From positions 1 through 64,000 of the forward strand of contig NZ_JAAGOY010000004.1 of NCBI RefSeq assembly GCF_010500215.1: a stretch of 64,000 bases of DNA, written 5' to 3'. The stretch is from Aliiroseovarius sp. PrR006 (GTDB taxonomy: Bacteria; Pseudomonadota; Alphaproteobacteria; Rhodobacterales; Rhodobacteraceae). Each line of letters starts with the position of its first letter. Position 1 is the first letter of the stretch. Positions 52,277 through 61,946 of this stretch are shown one piece after another. The translations under genes and the position numbers were made by a program. The notes below the pieces were generated by a model. That model made no database searches and had not been told where the DNA came from. It was given only the letters and a program-made list of their open reading frames with translations.

Positions 52277-54082
52277 ATGACAACTGATCAAAAGGAAACT
52301 TCGGCAGGTCTGGTGCCGGATGCCAGCGAATTGGGCGCGAATCTCGCAAAGATTGAAGAGCTGTCCACACGCCTAGGCGAGATCATGTCACACCGAAAAA
52401 CTGTGCGTCCCAGCCTTCAAGGACCGGGGCAGGAATTCTACATCAAGGCGGCCAATTCGATGTGGTCGGACATGATGGCCAACCCCGCAAAGATGATCGA
52501 ACAGCAGGCCGCCTTCTGGGGCAAAACGCTGGAACATGCGGTCGAGGCACAGGCCGCGCTGATTGGCGGAGAACTCAAGGCGCCTGAAGATCCGTCCCCC
52601 AAGGATCGCCGTTTTTCAAACCCCCTTTGGGAAACGCATCCCTATTTCAACTATCTAAAGCGCCAATATCAGATCACATCGAGCTCTATGGCTGAGGCAC
52701 TGAGCGGTGTGGAAGGTCTGGACGAAGACGAACGCAAGCGGCTGGATTTCTTTACCCAGCAGATGATCGACATGATGAGCCCGACCAACTTCCTGGGCAC
52801 CAACCCGGACGCGATGGAACGCGCGATCGAGACCAATGGCCAGTCGTTGGTCGATGGGTTGGAAAACCTCGTGTCGGATCTGGAAGCCAATGATGGCGAG
52901 CTTTTGGTCAAGCTGGTGGATGAAAGCGCTTTCGAAGTCGGTGGCAACATCGCCACTACCCCCGGAGAAGTTGTTTATCGCAACCGCATGATCGAGCTGA
53001 TCCAGTACACACCGACGACCGATAAGGTGCACGCGCGGCCTCTGATCATCTTCCCGCCCTGGATCAACAAATTCTACATCATGGACCTGAAAGCGCAGAA
53101 CAGCCTGATCAAATGGATCGTCGATCAGGGCTATACGCTGTTCGTGGTCAGTTGGGTAAATCCGGATGCGTCTTACAGTGATGTGGGGCTGGGGGATTAT
53201 GTGGAGGACGGCTATATGGCTGCGATCCGCGAAGTGAAAGAGATCACCGGCCAGCAAAAAGTGAACGTGGTTGGCTATTGCATTGCAGGCACCACGCTGT
53301 CGCTGACGCTTGCGCTGATGAAGAAGCGTGGCGACAAGTCCGTGAACTCGGCCACCTTCTTTACCACGTTGACCGATTTCTCGGATCAGGGCGAGGTCGG
53401 AGTGTTCCTGGATGAAGACTTCGTTGACGGGATCGAAGAAGAGGTGACCGAACGTGGCTATCTGGACAGCTTCTTCATGTCGCGGACGTTCTCGTATCTG
53501 CGCCCGAATGATCTGATCTATGGTCCGGCAATCAACAGCTACATGCTGGGCAAGACGCCACCTGCCTTTGATCTGCTCTATTGGAATGGCGATAGCACCA
53601 ACCTGCCTGCCAAGATGACAGTGGAATATCTGCGTGGGCTATGTGTGGGTAATGAATTCGCGCAGGATGGGTTTGGCTTGCTTGGCGAAACTCTGACGCT
53701 GGCGGACGTGGAAACACCGATCTGCGCCATCGCGTGCGAGACAGATCACATCGCGGCATGGAAGTCTTCTTATTCTGGAATGCGACAGATGTCCGGGAAG
53801 GACAAAACGTTCATTCTGTCCGAAAGCGGTCATATCGCAGGGATCGTGAACCCGCCGTCCAAGAAGAAGTACGGCCACTATACCAATGAAGATTGGCCCG
53901 AGGCACCCGAGGACTGGCAGGAAAGCGCCAGCTTCCATGAAGGATCGTGGTGGGGCCGATGGGACAAGTGGTTGTCGAAGAAATCCGGCAAAAAGATCGA
54001 TGCTCGCGTGCCCGGTGATTCGTCGCACGAGCCACTTGCTCCGGCACCTGGCACCTACGTAAAGGCGGTTCCCAAGGGCTGA
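52277..54082 (+). CDS. phaC: Class I poly(3-hydroxyalkanoate) synthase
   Basis: A 601-residue PhaC. The lipase-like box GYCIAGT gives the catalytic Cys near 335, Asp near 490 lies in CETDHIAAW and His near 519 in ESGHIAGIVNPP. The N-terminal region (FSNPLWETHPYFNYLKRQYQ) is the conserved PhaC_N domain. It polymerises hydroxyacyl-CoA monomers into granules. A longer N-terminus of about 100 residues is common. Directly downstream are phaP and phaR. Confidence 0.95.
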   Translation: MTTDQKETSAGLVPDASELGANLAKIEELSTRLGEIMSHRKTVRPSLQGPGQEFYIKAANSMWSDMMANPAKMIEQQAAFWGKTLEHAVEAQAALIGGELKAPEDPSPKDRRFSNPLWETHPYFNYLKRQYQITSSSMAEALSGVEGLDEDERKRLDFFTQQMIDMMSPTNFLGTNPDAMERAIETNGQSLVDGLENLVSDLEANDGELLVKLVDESAFEVGGNIATTPGEVVYRNRMIELIQYTPTTDKVHARPLIIFPPWINKFYIMDLKAQNSLIKWIVDQGYTLFVVSWVNPDASYSDVGLGDYVEDGYMAAIREVKEITGQQKVNVVGYCIAGTTLSLTLALMKKRGDKSVNSATFFTTLTDFSDQGEVGVFLDEDFVDGIEEEVTERGYLDSFFMSRTFSYLRPNDLIYGPAINSYMLGKTPPAFDLLYWNGDSTNLPAKMTVEYLRGLCVGNEFAQDGFGLLGETLTLADVETPICAIACETDHIAAWKSSYSGMRQMSGKDKTFILSESGHIAGIVNPPSKKKYGHYTNEDWPEAPEDWQESASFHEGSWWGRWDKWLSKKSGKKIDARVPGDSSHEPLAPAPGTYVKAVPKG

Positions 54083-54121
54083 AGCCATCTAAGGGCTTGG
54101 AAAATCAACAACTTAAAGTGT

Positions 54122-54171
54122 TGTATGCTGCAGTGCAGAAAAAAGCTTGATTTGCTGCACTGCAGCATACA
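54122..54171. promoter_or_regulatory. Perfect 17-bp inverted repeat upstream of phaP
   Basis: TGTATGCTGCAGTGCAG (54122-54138) and CTGCACTGCAGCATACA (54155-54171) are perfect 17-bp arms with a 16-bp spacer. TGC-rich CTGC/GCAG elements are known PhaR binding sites in Paracoccus. The core TATGCTGCAGT recurs near phaC and GCAGTGCAG recurs near phaR. The repeat could also act as a terminator for phaC, but it lacks a T-run. Confidence 0.75.
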
Positions 54172-54234
54172 TATTGGTTGCAGAAACAGAACGGCGCTTT
54201 CTCCCGGCGCCCCCGCTACTCTAGGAGCTTTAAG

Positions 54235-54678
54235 ATGACCAAGACTCAAGACTACACCAAAGTATTCCAGGACATGATGGCCAACTTCCCGATGGATCTG
54301 TCGATCGCTCAAGACGCTTTCAAAAACCAGGCTGCCCTGGGTGAGAAAATGTCGAAAGTAGCCCTGCAGGCTGCTGACAAATCGGCTGAGATCTCGACCA
54401 AATGGACCAAAGAAACTCTGGCCAAAATGGGCGACGTTGCGACTGCCAAAGACGAAGCAACCGACTACACCAAAGCCATGACCGACTTCGCTTCGGCTCA
54501 GGCTGAGCTGGCCGCTGAAAACATGGCTGCTTTCGCTGAAGTTGCTAAAAAAGTTCAAGCTGAAACCGTTGAGCTGATGATGGCTGCCGGCAAAGAGATG
54601 GGCGAAGAAGCTCAGGCTGCTGTTAAAAAAGCAACCGATGAAGTTTCGAAAGCTGCCAAGAAGGCAACCTCGAAATAA
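54235..54678 (+). CDS. phaP: Phasin, granule-coat protein
   Basis: A 147-residue all-helical, amphipathic protein: FQDMMANFPMDLSIAQDAFKNQAALGEKMSKVALQAADKSAEISTKWTKETLAKM and a Lys/Ala-rich C-terminus (AAVKKATDEVSKAAKKATSK). This fits phasins, which coat PHA granules and limit their size. AGGAG before ATG 54235. It lies between phaC and phaR and has a strong terminator. Confidence 0.9.
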   Translation: MTKTQDYTKVFQDMMANFPMDLSIAQDAFKNQAALGEKMSKVALQAADKSAEISTKWTKETLAKMGDVATAKDEATDYTKAMTDFASAQAELAAENMAAFAEVAKKVQAETVELMMAAGKEMGEEAQAAVKKATDEVSKAAKKATSK

Positions 54679-54725
54679 GCAAGGATATACGCCGGAGCAC
54701 TCCTCCCTACCGGCATCTTCCTGAA

Positions 54726-54756
54726 GGACGGGTCATCGACCCGTCCTTTTCTTTTT
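54726..54756 (+). terminator. Terminator after phaP
   Basis: GGACGGGT-CATCG-ACCCGTCC followed by TTTTCTTTTT. Confidence 0.9.
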
Positions 54757-54797
54757 CTGGCTACCGCACGGAATTTGAGCAAAAGTCTTGCCTTTAC

Positions 54798-54827
54798 CTG
54801 CTGCAATGTTAGGATTTTGCAGTGCAG
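54798..54827. promoter_or_regulatory. Predicted PhaR site upstream of phaR
   Basis: CTGCTGCAA (54798-54806) and TTGCAGTGCAG (54817-54827) are imperfect inverted repeats of the same TGC-rich type as at phaP. They lie 28 bp before the phaR ATG, which fits autorepression. Confidence 0.55.
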
Positions 54828-54854
54828 AAAGATAAATTTCTGCGGGGAGGTAAT

Positions 54855-55415
54855 ATGAACAAGTCTCAGGACGCGCTGCTGATCAAGCGATATGCCAGCC
54901 GGCGGCTCTACAATACCGAAACGTCCGATTACGTAACCTTGGACGACATTGCGGGCTTCATCCGTGATGGGCGTGAGGTGCAGATCATCGACCTGAAATC
55001 CGGCGATGACCTGACGCGTCAGTATCTGCTGCAAATCATTGCCGAGCATGAAAGCCGCGGCGAAAATGTTCTGCCGGTTGATGTGCTGACAGATCTGGTT
55101 CGTTCCTATACCACGCAGGCCCAAAGCATTGTACCGCAGTTCCTTGCGGCCAGCTTCGAGATGCTGCGTGATGGTCAGTCGAAGATGATGGAAAACTTTG
55201 GTGGCATGGGCAATCCCATGGCGAACATGCCGGGGTTTGAGGCCATGCAGGCCCAGCAGGAAGCCTTCATGAAGGCAATGATGAGCGGGTTTTCTGGGAC
55301 GGCAGGCCCCACGCAAGATGGCGAGCCAGACAGCAAGGGCGGTGATGCAGACGAGCTGGAAAAAATAAAGAAACAGCTGGTCGAGCTTCAGTCGAAACTG
55401 TCCAAACTCAGCTAA
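54855..55415 (+). CDS. phaR: PHA synthesis repressor
   Basis: The protein has 186 residues. LIKRYASRRLYNTETSDYVTLDDIAGFIRDGREVQIIDLKSGDDLTRQYLLQIIAEHE is the PHB/PHA accumulation regulator DNA-binding domain, and the middle part (FLAASFEMLRDGQSKMMENFGGM) resembles the second PHB_acc repeat. PhaR represses phaP and its own gene and leaves DNA when PHA granules form. The ATG at 54855 has GGGGAGG upstream; the reading from 54822 is less likely. Confidence 0.92.
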   Translation: MNKSQDALLIKRYASRRLYNTETSDYVTLDDIAGFIRDGREVQIIDLKSGDDLTRQYLLQIIAEHESRGENVLPVDVLTDLVRSYTTQAQSIVPQFLAASFEMLRDGQSKMMENFGGMGNPMANMPGFEAMQAQQEAFMKAMMSGFSGTAGPTQDGEPDSKGGDADELEKIKKQLVELQSKLSKLS

Positions 55416-55441
55416 AACACGCGTCCACTGATCACATGGAA

Positions 55442-55465
55442 AAGCCCGGCACAGACCGGGCTTTC
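55442..55465. terminator. Bidirectional terminator between phaR and lexA
   Basis: AAAGCCCGG-CACAGA-CCGGGCTTT, a perfect 9-bp stem between convergent genes. Confidence 0.85.
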
Positions 55466-55490
55466 TTCGTTTCGCGTGTCGCGTGAAGAC

Positions 55491-56189
55491 CTAGTAGGTC
55501 CGGATCAGCCCAACCAGCTTGCCCTGCACCTTCACCTGACCTTCGGGCAGAAGGCGGGTTTCATAGGCGGGGTTTGCGGCCTCAAGCGCGATCATGTCGC
55601 CGTTCTTGCGATAGCGTTTCAGCGTCGCCTCATAACCATCCACCTGCGCGACCACGATGTCGCCATTCTCGGCCTGATTGGTTTCGCGGATCACAACGAC
55701 ATCGCCATTATTGATCCCGGCGTCGATCATGCTGTCGCCTTTGACTTCAAGCGCATAGTGACGTCCGCCAGAACCCAGCATCGCACCGGGTACAGACACA
55801 TGCTGTGCCCCATCGGTGATGGCTTCGATCGGCTCACCCGCGGCGATCCGGCCCAGAAGCGGAAGCTCGTTCACGCCAAGCGCCTCTAGCGGCATCGCGG
55901 TTTTGGGAGTGCTTTCAGGACGTCCACCTTCAACAACACGTGGTTCGAACCCGGCACGGCCCGAATTTTCCATGGTTTCCGGCAGCTTTACGATCTCGAT
56001 CGCACGGGCGCGATGGGCGAGGCGACGGATGAAGCCACGTTCCTCAAGCGCTGTAATAAGACGGTGAATGCCGGATTTGGAGCGCAGGTCCAGCGCCTCT
56101 TTCATTTCGTCAAAGGACGGCGATACCCCATCCTTTTGCATACGCTGGTGGATAAATTCCAGAAGTTCCAACTGCTTGCGGGTCAGCAT
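55491..56189 (-). CDS. lexA: LexA repressor
   Basis: The protein has 232 residues. The N-terminal winged helix is [52 protein letters not shown]. The self-cleavage site is Ala117-Gly118 in GRIAAGEPI, with catalytic Ser153 ([10 protein letters not shown]) and Lys191 (ATLKRY). LexA represses SOS genes until RecA triggers autocleavage. GGAGG seven bases before 56189 decides the start. Its own promoter has three GTTC half-sites. Confidence 0.96.
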   Translation of the reverse strand: MLTRKQLELLEFIHQRMQKDGVSPSFDEMKEALDLRSKSGIHRLITALEERGFIRRLAHRARAIEIVKLPETMENSGRAGFEPRVVEGGRPESTPKTAMPLEALGVNELPLLGRIAAGEPIEAITDGAQHVSVPGAMLGSGGRHYALEVKGDSMIDAGINNGDVVVIRETNQAENGDIVVAQVDGYEATLKRYRKNGDMIALEAANPAYETRLLPEGQVKVQGKLVGLIRTY

Positions 56190-56265
56190 CTGCGTTCCTC
56201 CGTCCTCATTCATGGGGCAAAAGGAGTGAATTTTGACCTTTAGCCCAAGGCCCTCGTCGCGGGGC

Positions 56266-56305
56266 GTTCAAGTTCTGTTCTACCCATGTTCTCTTTTTGT
56301 GTCAA
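56266..56305 (-). promoter_or_regulatory. lexA promoter with two overlapping SOS boxes
   Basis: GTTC occurs at 56266, 56277 and 56288, each separated by 7 bases, so two GTTC-N7-GTTC boxes share the middle half-site. On the minus strand a perfect -35 TTGACA (56305-56300) is followed 17 bp later by TAGAAC, a -10-like hexamer inside the operator. LexA binding would block RNA polymerase here. Confidence 0.8.
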
Positions 56306-56332
56306 GCGCAGGCCGGTGGGCGGCCACGAGGG

Positions 56333-57505
56333 TCAGATCGGCAGATACTCAACCCGCGCGCCGGCTTTCAGCGCTGGGGCGGCGATCGGACGTACCAGCA
56401 GCGCATTGGCTTGCGCAAGCACGCTCAGAAGGGCGCTGTCTTGGCTGTCGAAGACGGTGAGTTCGCCGTTGTCGACGCGGGCACGCATATAGTGTTCACG
56501 GGGGCCATTCGGGCCAATATCATCGGCGAGCGTGGCGTGGTGCCGAGGGGCGGCAGCTTCGCCCAACCCCTGCATGGCGCGAAGCGCCGGGACAAGGAAG
56601 ACATGACCGCAAACCATTGAGGACACGGGATTTCCGGGAAGTCCGATCATCACAGCGTCGCCCATGCGACCCGCCATCAAGGGTTTCCCGGGGCGCATCA
56701 AGACTTTGTAAAAGCTCTGATCCATGCCCATCTCGGCTGCGACCTCGCCGACGATGTCATGATCCCCGACCGAGGCGCCACCGATGGTCACGATCAGGTC
56801 CGCATCCGCGGCCAGATCCAGCGCAGTCCGCAGGCTGTCGGCATTGTCGCGCGCGATGGGCAGCATGCGGGCATGCCCTCCGTTCGCTTCGATCAGAGCC
56901 TTTAGGCCGAAACTGTTCGAGGCGATGATCTGGTCCGGGCCCGGTTCCTCGCCGGGCATGACCAGCTCGTCCCCGGTGGCCAGAAGCGCCACGATGGGTT
57001 TGCGGGAGACGGTCAGGGTGGGGACGTTCATTGCCGCCGCCAGTGCCAGATCAGCGGGCGTCAGCACACGCGGAGCGGGGATTGTGTCGCCGGGTTTGAA
57101 ATCAGCACCGGCTGGGCGCACATGCGGACCTTTGTCCAGCTTGCGGGCGAGCGTGACCAGATTGCCCTTGCGGGTCACATCTTCCTGAATGATGACGCGA
57201 TTGGTGCCTTCTGGAAGGGGGGCGCCGGTGAAGATGCGCGCGCATTCGCCGGGGCCGACGCGGCCGTCAAATCCATGACCGGCGGCACTTTCACCAATCA
57301 CGCGGAACATCGCTTCGGGGTCGGCTTCCACGCCGTTCAGCGCATAGCCATCCATCGCCGAAGCGGCGAAGGGCGGTTGCAGGCGGGTGGCGGTGACGGG
57401 CGCGGCGAGGGCGCGGCCTGCGGCCTCGGCCAACGGCACCTCTTCGGTTCCACAAGGCGTGACCAGCTCAAAAATTGCGTCCAACGCCTCGTTCACCGTG
57501 ATCAT
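56333..57505 (-). CDS. moeA: Molybdopterin molybdenumtransferase
   Basis: The protein has 390 residues. It has the MoeA domains: PFAASAMDGYALNG, the molybdopterin-binding core with GDELVMPG, ITIGGASVGDHD (as IVTIGGASVGDHDIV) and MRPGKPLMAG, then a C-terminal beta domain. It inserts molybdate into molybdopterin. Its start shares one base with the moaC stop (TGATG). It is the last gene of a trpC-moaC-moeA run. Confidence 0.94.
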   Translation of the reverse strand: MITVNEALDAIFELVTPCGTEEVPLAEAAGRALAAPVTATRLQPPFAASAMDGYALNGVEADPEAMFRVIGESAAGHGFDGRVGPGECARIFTGAPLPEGTNRVIIQEDVTRKGNLVTLARKLDKGPHVRPAGADFKPGDTIPAPRVLTPADLALAAAMNVPTLTVSRKPIVALLATGDELVMPGEEPGPDQIIASNSFGLKALIEANGGHARMLPIARDNADSLRTALDLAADADLIVTIGGASVGDHDIVGEVAAEMGMDQSFYKVLMRPGKPLMAGRMGDAVMIGLPGNPVSSMVCGHVFLVPALRAMQGLGEAAAPRHHATLADDIGPNGPREHYMRARVDNGELTVFDSQDSALLSVLAQANALLVRPIAAPALKAGARVEYLPI

Positions 57506-57999
57506 CAGTCTGCCCCAGAATCTGCCGTGTAAGTTCCCGATTTCCCACCTTCTTTGCGCAGAAGGCGAATGCCCGTGATTTCCATACCCTTCTCGGCCGC
57601 CTTGAGCATGTCATAGACCGTCAGGCAGGCGGTCGACACGGCGGTCAGGGCTTCCATTTCCACGCCGGTCTGGCCGCCGGTTTTCACAGTGGCGGTGATG
57701 CGCACGCCGGGCAAGTCGGGCTGCGGCTCGAGCTCCAGCGCGACCTTCGTGATCGGCAGCGGATGACAAAGCGGGATCAAGTCCGAGGTTTTCTTGGCCC
57801 CCATGATCCCAGCCAGGCGCGCAATGCCTAACACGTCGCCCTTCTTGGCCGTGCCCGAGGTGACAAGCGCCAGCGTCTCGGGTGTCATGCGGACGAAGCC
57901 TTCCGCCAGCGCAACGCGGTCTGTCACAGCCTTGTCCGAGACATCGACCATATGGGCCTGTCCCTCGGCGTCGAAATGGGTCAGGGGGCTATCGCTCAT
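57505..57999 (-). CDS. moaC: Cyclic pyranopterin monophosphate synthase
   Basis: A 164-residue MoaC with [33 protein letters not shown], the [24 protein letters not shown] core and KSGTY near the end. MoaC works with MoaA in the first step of molybdenum cofactor synthesis. The start overlaps the trpC stop by 4 bp, tying cofactor synthesis to the trp gene run. Confidence 0.95.
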   Translation of the reverse strand: MSDSPLTHFDAEGQAHMVDVSDKAVTDRVALAEGFVRMTPETLALVTSGTAKKGDVLGIARLAGIMGAKKTSDLIPLCHPLPITKVALELEPQPDLPGVRITATVKTGGQTGVEMEALTAVSTACLTVYDMLKAAEKGMEITGIRLLRKEGGKSGTYTADSGAD

Positions 58000-58796
58000 G
58001 CGGGCACCGGGTCTGCAAGAATGGCGCGGGTTGCGGCCTCGACATCGTCCTGACGCATCAGGCTTTCGCCGATCAGGAAGCTGCGCGCGCCGTGCTCGGC
58101 CATGTCGGCCAAATCTTGCGGGGTAAAGAGGCCACTTTCGCAGACCAGATGACGCTCTTTCCCGGCCAATTTCGACAGGCGGCGGGTGGTGTCGAGTGTC
58201 GTCTCGAAGGTCTTCAGGTTGCGGTTGTTCACACCCAGAAGGGGAGATTTCAGGATCGTCGCGCGTTCCAGCTCTTCTTCGTCATGCACTTCTACAAGAA
58301 CATCCATACCCCAGGAAAAGGCTGCGTCTTCAAGCTCTTGCGCTTGGCTGTCCTCGACGGACGCCATGATGATCAGGATGCAGTCAGCGCCCAAGGCGCG
58401 GGCTTCGGCGACCTGATAGGTGTCATACATGAAATCCTTGCGCAACGCAGGCAGCGACACGGCAGAGCGGGCAGCCACAAGGAACTCATCCGCGCCTTGG
58501 AAGGACGGCGCGTCGGTCAGAACAGATAGGCAGGACGCGCCGCCAGCCTCGTAAGCTTTGGCGATCTCTGGAGGATTGAAGTCCTCGCGGATCAGGCCTT
58601 TGGAGGGACTGGCCTTCTTGACTTCAGCGATCAGGCCATAGCCGGTTTGGGCGTCTTTCATCAGGGACGCCGCGAAGCCACGGGTGGGGCTTGCGGCGCG
58701 GGCGGCGGCCTCGACCTCGGACAGGGGGCGGGCGGCTTTGCACGCGGCCACATGTTCGAGTTTGTAGGCTTTGATTTTGTCTAGAACAGTGCTCAT
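57996..58796 (-). CDS. trpC: Indole-3-glycerol phosphate synthase
   Basis: A 266-residue TIM barrel. [14 protein letters not shown] holds the catalytic Lys and the phosphate site; [26 protein letters not shown] and [17 protein letters not shown] follow, with [10 protein letters not shown] near the end. It closes the indole ring in tryptophan synthesis. It lies 150 bp after trpD, with moaC and moeA overlapping downstream. Confidence 0.96.
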   Translation of the reverse strand: MSTVLDKIKAYKLEHVAACKAARPLSEVEAAARAASPTRGFAASLMKDAQTGYGLIAEVKKASPSKGLIREDFNPPEIAKAYEAGGASCLSVLTDAPSFQGADEFLVAARSAVSLPALRKDFMYDTYQVAEARALGADCILIIMASVEDSQAQELEDAAFSWGMDVLVEVHDEEELERATILKSPLLGVNNRNLKTFETTLDTTRRLSKLAGKERHLVCESGLFTPQDLADMAEHGARSFLIGESLMRQDDVEAATRAILADPVPA

Positions 58797-58946
58797 GCGC
58801 TGGTTCTAGCGCGGGCAGGGGGCGGATGGAAGGCGGAATGCGCGCTTCGAATGTGTGAAGGGCATCGGCCGTCCGTCGGGTGGGCGTATAACGCCCGCCC
58901 GGTGGGGGCGGACGGGCGTTGCCCGGCGTGCCGCCGGGCGAAAGGT
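58797..58946. other. GC-rich gap between trpD and trpC
   Basis: The gap holds GGCGGACGGGCGTT and a complementary AACGCCCGCC, giving a strong GC-rich hairpin around 58884-58920 and a second one, GCCCGGCG/CGCCGGGC, around 58920-58940. No T-run follows on the minus strand. It may stabilise or attenuate the trpD-trpC transcript. Confidence 0.4.
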
Positions 58947-59963
58947 TTAAGCCGCCGAGGTCAGGGCAGCCAGCGCCTCGATCTTCGCTTTCGCAGCGCC
59001 GCTGTCGATGCTCTCGGCTGCCATCTCGACGCCGGATTTCAGGTCGCCCACTTTGTCGGCCACGATCAAAGCCGCAGCGGCGTTGAACAGCACTGCGTCG
59101 CGATAGGCGGAGGGCGCACCATCCAGCAGCGCCCGGAAGGCGACGGCGTTCTCGGCAGGCTCGCCGCCAAGGATCGAGGCCAGCGGATGCACCGGCAGGC
59201 CTGCGTCTTCGGGGTGAATTTCGCGGGTGTGAACCGCACCATCCTCGACCGCCGCCACAGCCGTGGTCCCGGTGATCGAGATCTCGTCCATCCCTTCGGA
59301 GCCATGCACCAGCCAGGCTTTCTCGGACCCAAGAGCCAACAGCGTTTCGGCCATCGGATGGATCAGATCCGCCGCAAACGCGCCGGTCAACTGGCGTTTG
59401 ACGCCTGCCGGATTGGTCAGCGGGCCAAGAATGTTGAAGATGGTCTTGCAACCCATTTCCTGACGGACGGGCATCACGTGTTTGATCGCCGGGTGGTGCA
59501 TCGGGGCCATCATGAAGCCGATCCCGACTTCGTTGATCGCACGTTCGGCCACGTCCGCGCCGACCATCACGTTCACGCCCATCTCGGTCAGCGCGTCCGC
59601 TGCGCCCGATTTTGACGACAGGTTGCGGTTGCCGTGCTTGGCAACAGTCACGCCCGCGCCTGCCACAACAAAGGCTGTCGCGGTCGAGATGTTCAGGGTG
59701 CCCAACGCGTCGCCGCCTGTGCCCACGATGTCCATCGCACCTTCAGGTGCGTTTACCGCGTTGCACTTGGCGCGCATGACGGCAGCAGCAGCAGAGTATT
59801 CCGCCACGCTTTCCCCACGCGTGCGCATTGCCGCTAGAAGCGCGCCGATTTGCGCAGGTGTTGCGCGGCCTTCGAACAGCTCTTCAAACGCGTCTTCGGC
59901 CTGTCCGCGCGACAGCGGGCCTTCAGTGGCTGCAAAAATCAGGGGTTTCATCGCGTCGCTCAT
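58947..59963 (-). CDS. trpD: Anthranilate phosphoribosyltransferase
   Basis: A 338-residue TrpD with the PRPP-binding GTGGD ([18 protein letters not shown]), [22 protein letters not shown] and [10 protein letters not shown]. It joins anthranilate to phosphoribosyl pyrophosphate. Its start overlaps the trpG stop by 4 bp (ATGA). Confidence 0.96.
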   Translation of the reverse strand: MSDAMKPLIFAATEGPLSRGQAEDAFEELFEGRATPAQIGALLAAMRTRGESVAEYSAAAAVMRAKCNAVNAPEGAMDIVGTGGDALGTLNISTATAFVVAGAGVTVAKHGNRNLSSKSGAADALTEMGVNVMVGADVAERAINEVGIGFMMAPMHHPAIKHVMPVRQEMGCKTIFNILGPLTNPAGVKRQLTGAFAADLIHPMAETLLALGSEKAWLVHGSEGMDEISITGTTAVAAVEDGAVHTREIHPEDAGLPVHPLASILGGEPAENAVAFRALLDGAPSAYRDAVLFNAAAALIVADKVGDLKSGVEMAAESIDSGAAKAKIEALAALTSAA

Positions 59964-60541
59964 GCCGCCACCTTTGTTTTCTTCAGGAAGTTTTCCAGCA
60001 TCGCGTGGCCGTGTTCCGACCGGATGCTTTCGGGGTGGAACTGCACGCCCTCGATCTCGAGCTCTTTGTGGCGCAGACCCATGATCAGACCGTTGTCCAG
60101 CTCGGCCGTGATCTCAAGACAGTCGGGCAGGGTGGCGCGATCCACCACCAGCGAGTGATAGCGCGTGGCCTGCAGGGGCGAGGGCAGGCCTTCGAACACG
60201 CCTTTGCCTTCGTGTAGGACCGTACCCATCTTGCCATGTACGATTTCGGGCGCGCGGACAACGTCGCCGCCGAACGCCTCGCCAATCGTCTGATGGCCCA
60301 GACAGACACCAAAAAGAGGTACTTTCGCTTCGGCAGCAGCCAGCGTCAGCGGCAGGCAGATGCCCGCTTGCGCCGGGTCACAGGGGCCGGGGGACAGGAC
60401 GATCCCATCCGCGCCCATACCCATCGCTTCTTGCACATCCAGCGCATCATTGCGACGCACGACCACATCGGCCCCAAGCTCGCCAAAGTAATGGACGAGG
60501 TTGTAGGTAAAGCTGTCATAGTTATCGATCAGCAGGATCAT
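59960..60541 (-). CDS. trpG: Anthranilate synthase component II
   Basis: A 193-residue glutamine amidotransferase. [31 protein letters not shown], nucleophile Cys80 in FGVCLGHQ, and His/Glu in [10 protein letters not shown] are all present. It provides ammonia to TrpE and may also serve p-aminobenzoate synthesis. AAAGG precedes ATG 60541. trpE is not adjacent in the window. Confidence 0.95.
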   Translation of the reverse strand: MILLIDNYDSFTYNLVHYFGELGADVVVRRNDALDVQEAMGMGADGIVLSPGPCDPAQAGICLPLTLAAAEAKVPLFGVCLGHQTIGEAFGGDVVRAPEIVHGKMGTVLHEGKGVFEGLPSPLQATRYHSLVVDRATLPDCLEITAELDNGLIMGLRHKELEIEGVQFHPESIRSEHGHAMLENFLKKTKVAA

Positions 60542-60671
60542 GTCGCGGCCTTTCGCCAAAGTTGTATCAGAAGGGGTTACGAAAAGCCCTTGTCGGGCTA
60601 TACATGGTCCAGGCAAGCGCCGAGGGTCAAGAGCGGCGCGGGATCAATCGAGTAATCAGGGGGTAAAAGCC

Positions 60672-61946
60672 ATGGCAAAAGGCTTCCTTACAGGCGTAAT
60701 TTGCGGCGGGATTGTTTCTGCGGTCGGTTTGGCGTTCGTGTCGCCGATGCTACCGCCTATTAAGGTGGCCACCGCACCAGTCGCCCCAGTTGATGCTTCG
60801 GTCCCTGTTGAAGCCCCCGTGGTTATTGAGGACGCGCCAGCAGATACCGCTGTGTCGGAAGCGGAAAGTGCGCCAGAATCGACGGAGCCTGCTCCGGCAG
60901 AGCAACCTGCCGAGCCCACGCCCGCACCGGCAGATGAGGCTGACGATACCGGAACAGCGCCGGCAGCTCCCTCCGCCAGCGAAGCAGCGGACGAAGAGGA
61001 CGTTCAGCCGCAACCCGCCACAACCGACCCTGTCGCCGTAGAACCTGAAACCACTGCACCTGAGGCCGCAGAGCCGAGCGCCATTGATCCCGAAGTGACC
61101 ACGGACGCGCGCAGCGGGCTGGGCACAAGTGTTGCGCCCCTTGAAGACCAAGCCCCCGGTGTGACCACCAATCGTCTGCCCAGCATCGGCTCGGCTGACG
61201 CCGCGGAAGAGGCGCCCGCGATAGATTTGGGGCAATCGCTTGCTACGGCTCTGCTTGATCTGTCGTCCTCGCCCTTGGCGATCGAGCGGAACTCGGTGCC
61301 CGTTGCGGATATTGGCGGGCGTCCCCTGATGGCGGTTGTGCTGAAGGATATGGGGCCAGAGCGCACCAAGCTTGAAGGGCTCAACAAGCTTCCCTTCCCG
61401 GTCAGCGTCATTCTGGATGTCACCGCGCCCGATCTGGACGATGCCATCGCGTTCTATCGCGCGGCTGGGGCCGAACTGGTGATGCAGGCCGATCTGCCAC
61501 CCGAAGCCACTCCGACAGATGCCGAGGTGAACCTGCAAGTGCAACAGTCCGCGCTGAATATGGGGGTTGCGGTTTATATGGCGCCTGACAGCGGTTTCCA
61601 GACCAACGCGCCACTGTCGCGTCAGGTCTCAGAGATCCTTATCGTGTCTGGCCATGGTTTGATCACCCAGCCTGCGGGGTTGAATACCGGTCATAAGAAT
61701 GCGCTGAAAACCGGCGTGCCCGCGGGGTTGGTGTTCCGCGACCTGGATGGAAGCGGACAGGACAACAAGGTGATCCGACGTTTTCTGGACAATGCTGCCT
61801 TCAAGGCCGATCAGGAAGATGGCGTGATCCTGATGGGCCGCGCGGTCCCGCAAACGCTGGCCGCTTTGGTTGAGTGGAGCGTGGGCAACCGCGTCGGCTC
61901 GGTCGCGATGGTGCCGGTGTCGGCTGTTCTTCTTGGTGGATCCTGA
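60672..61946 (+). CDS. YibQ-like divergent polysaccharide deacetylase
   Basis: The protein has 424 residues. One N-terminal membrane span (FLTGVICGGIVSAVGLAFVSPML) is followed by a 110-residue linker rich in Pro, Ala, Glu and Thr, then a YibQ-type domain from about residue 215 (RPLMAVVLKDMGPERTKLEGLNKLPFPVSVILDVTAPD, AGLNTGHKN). This domain is distantly related to polysaccharide deacetylases and often lacks the metal triad. The long acidic linker probably spans the periplasm. It is divergent from trpG. Confidence 0.75.
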   Translation: MAKGFLTGVICGGIVSAVGLAFVSPMLPPIKVATAPVAPVDASVPVEAPVVIEDAPADTAVSEAESAPESTEPAPAEQPAEPTPAPADEADDTGTAPAAPSASEAADEEDVQPQPATTDPVAVEPETTAPEAAEPSAIDPEVTTDARSGLGTSVAPLEDQAPGVTTNRLPSIGSADAAEEAPAIDLGQSLATALLDLSSSPLAIERNSVPVADIGGRPLMAVVLKDMGPERTKLEGLNKLPFPVSVILDVTAPDLDDAIAFYRAAGAELVMQADLPPEATPTDAEVNLQVQQSALNMGVAVYMAPDSGFQTNAPLSRQVSEILIVSGHGLITQPAGLNTGHKNALKTGVPAGLVFRDLDGSGQDNKVIRRFLDNAAFKADQEDGVILMGRAVPQTLAALVEWSVGNRVGSVAMVPVSAVLLGGS

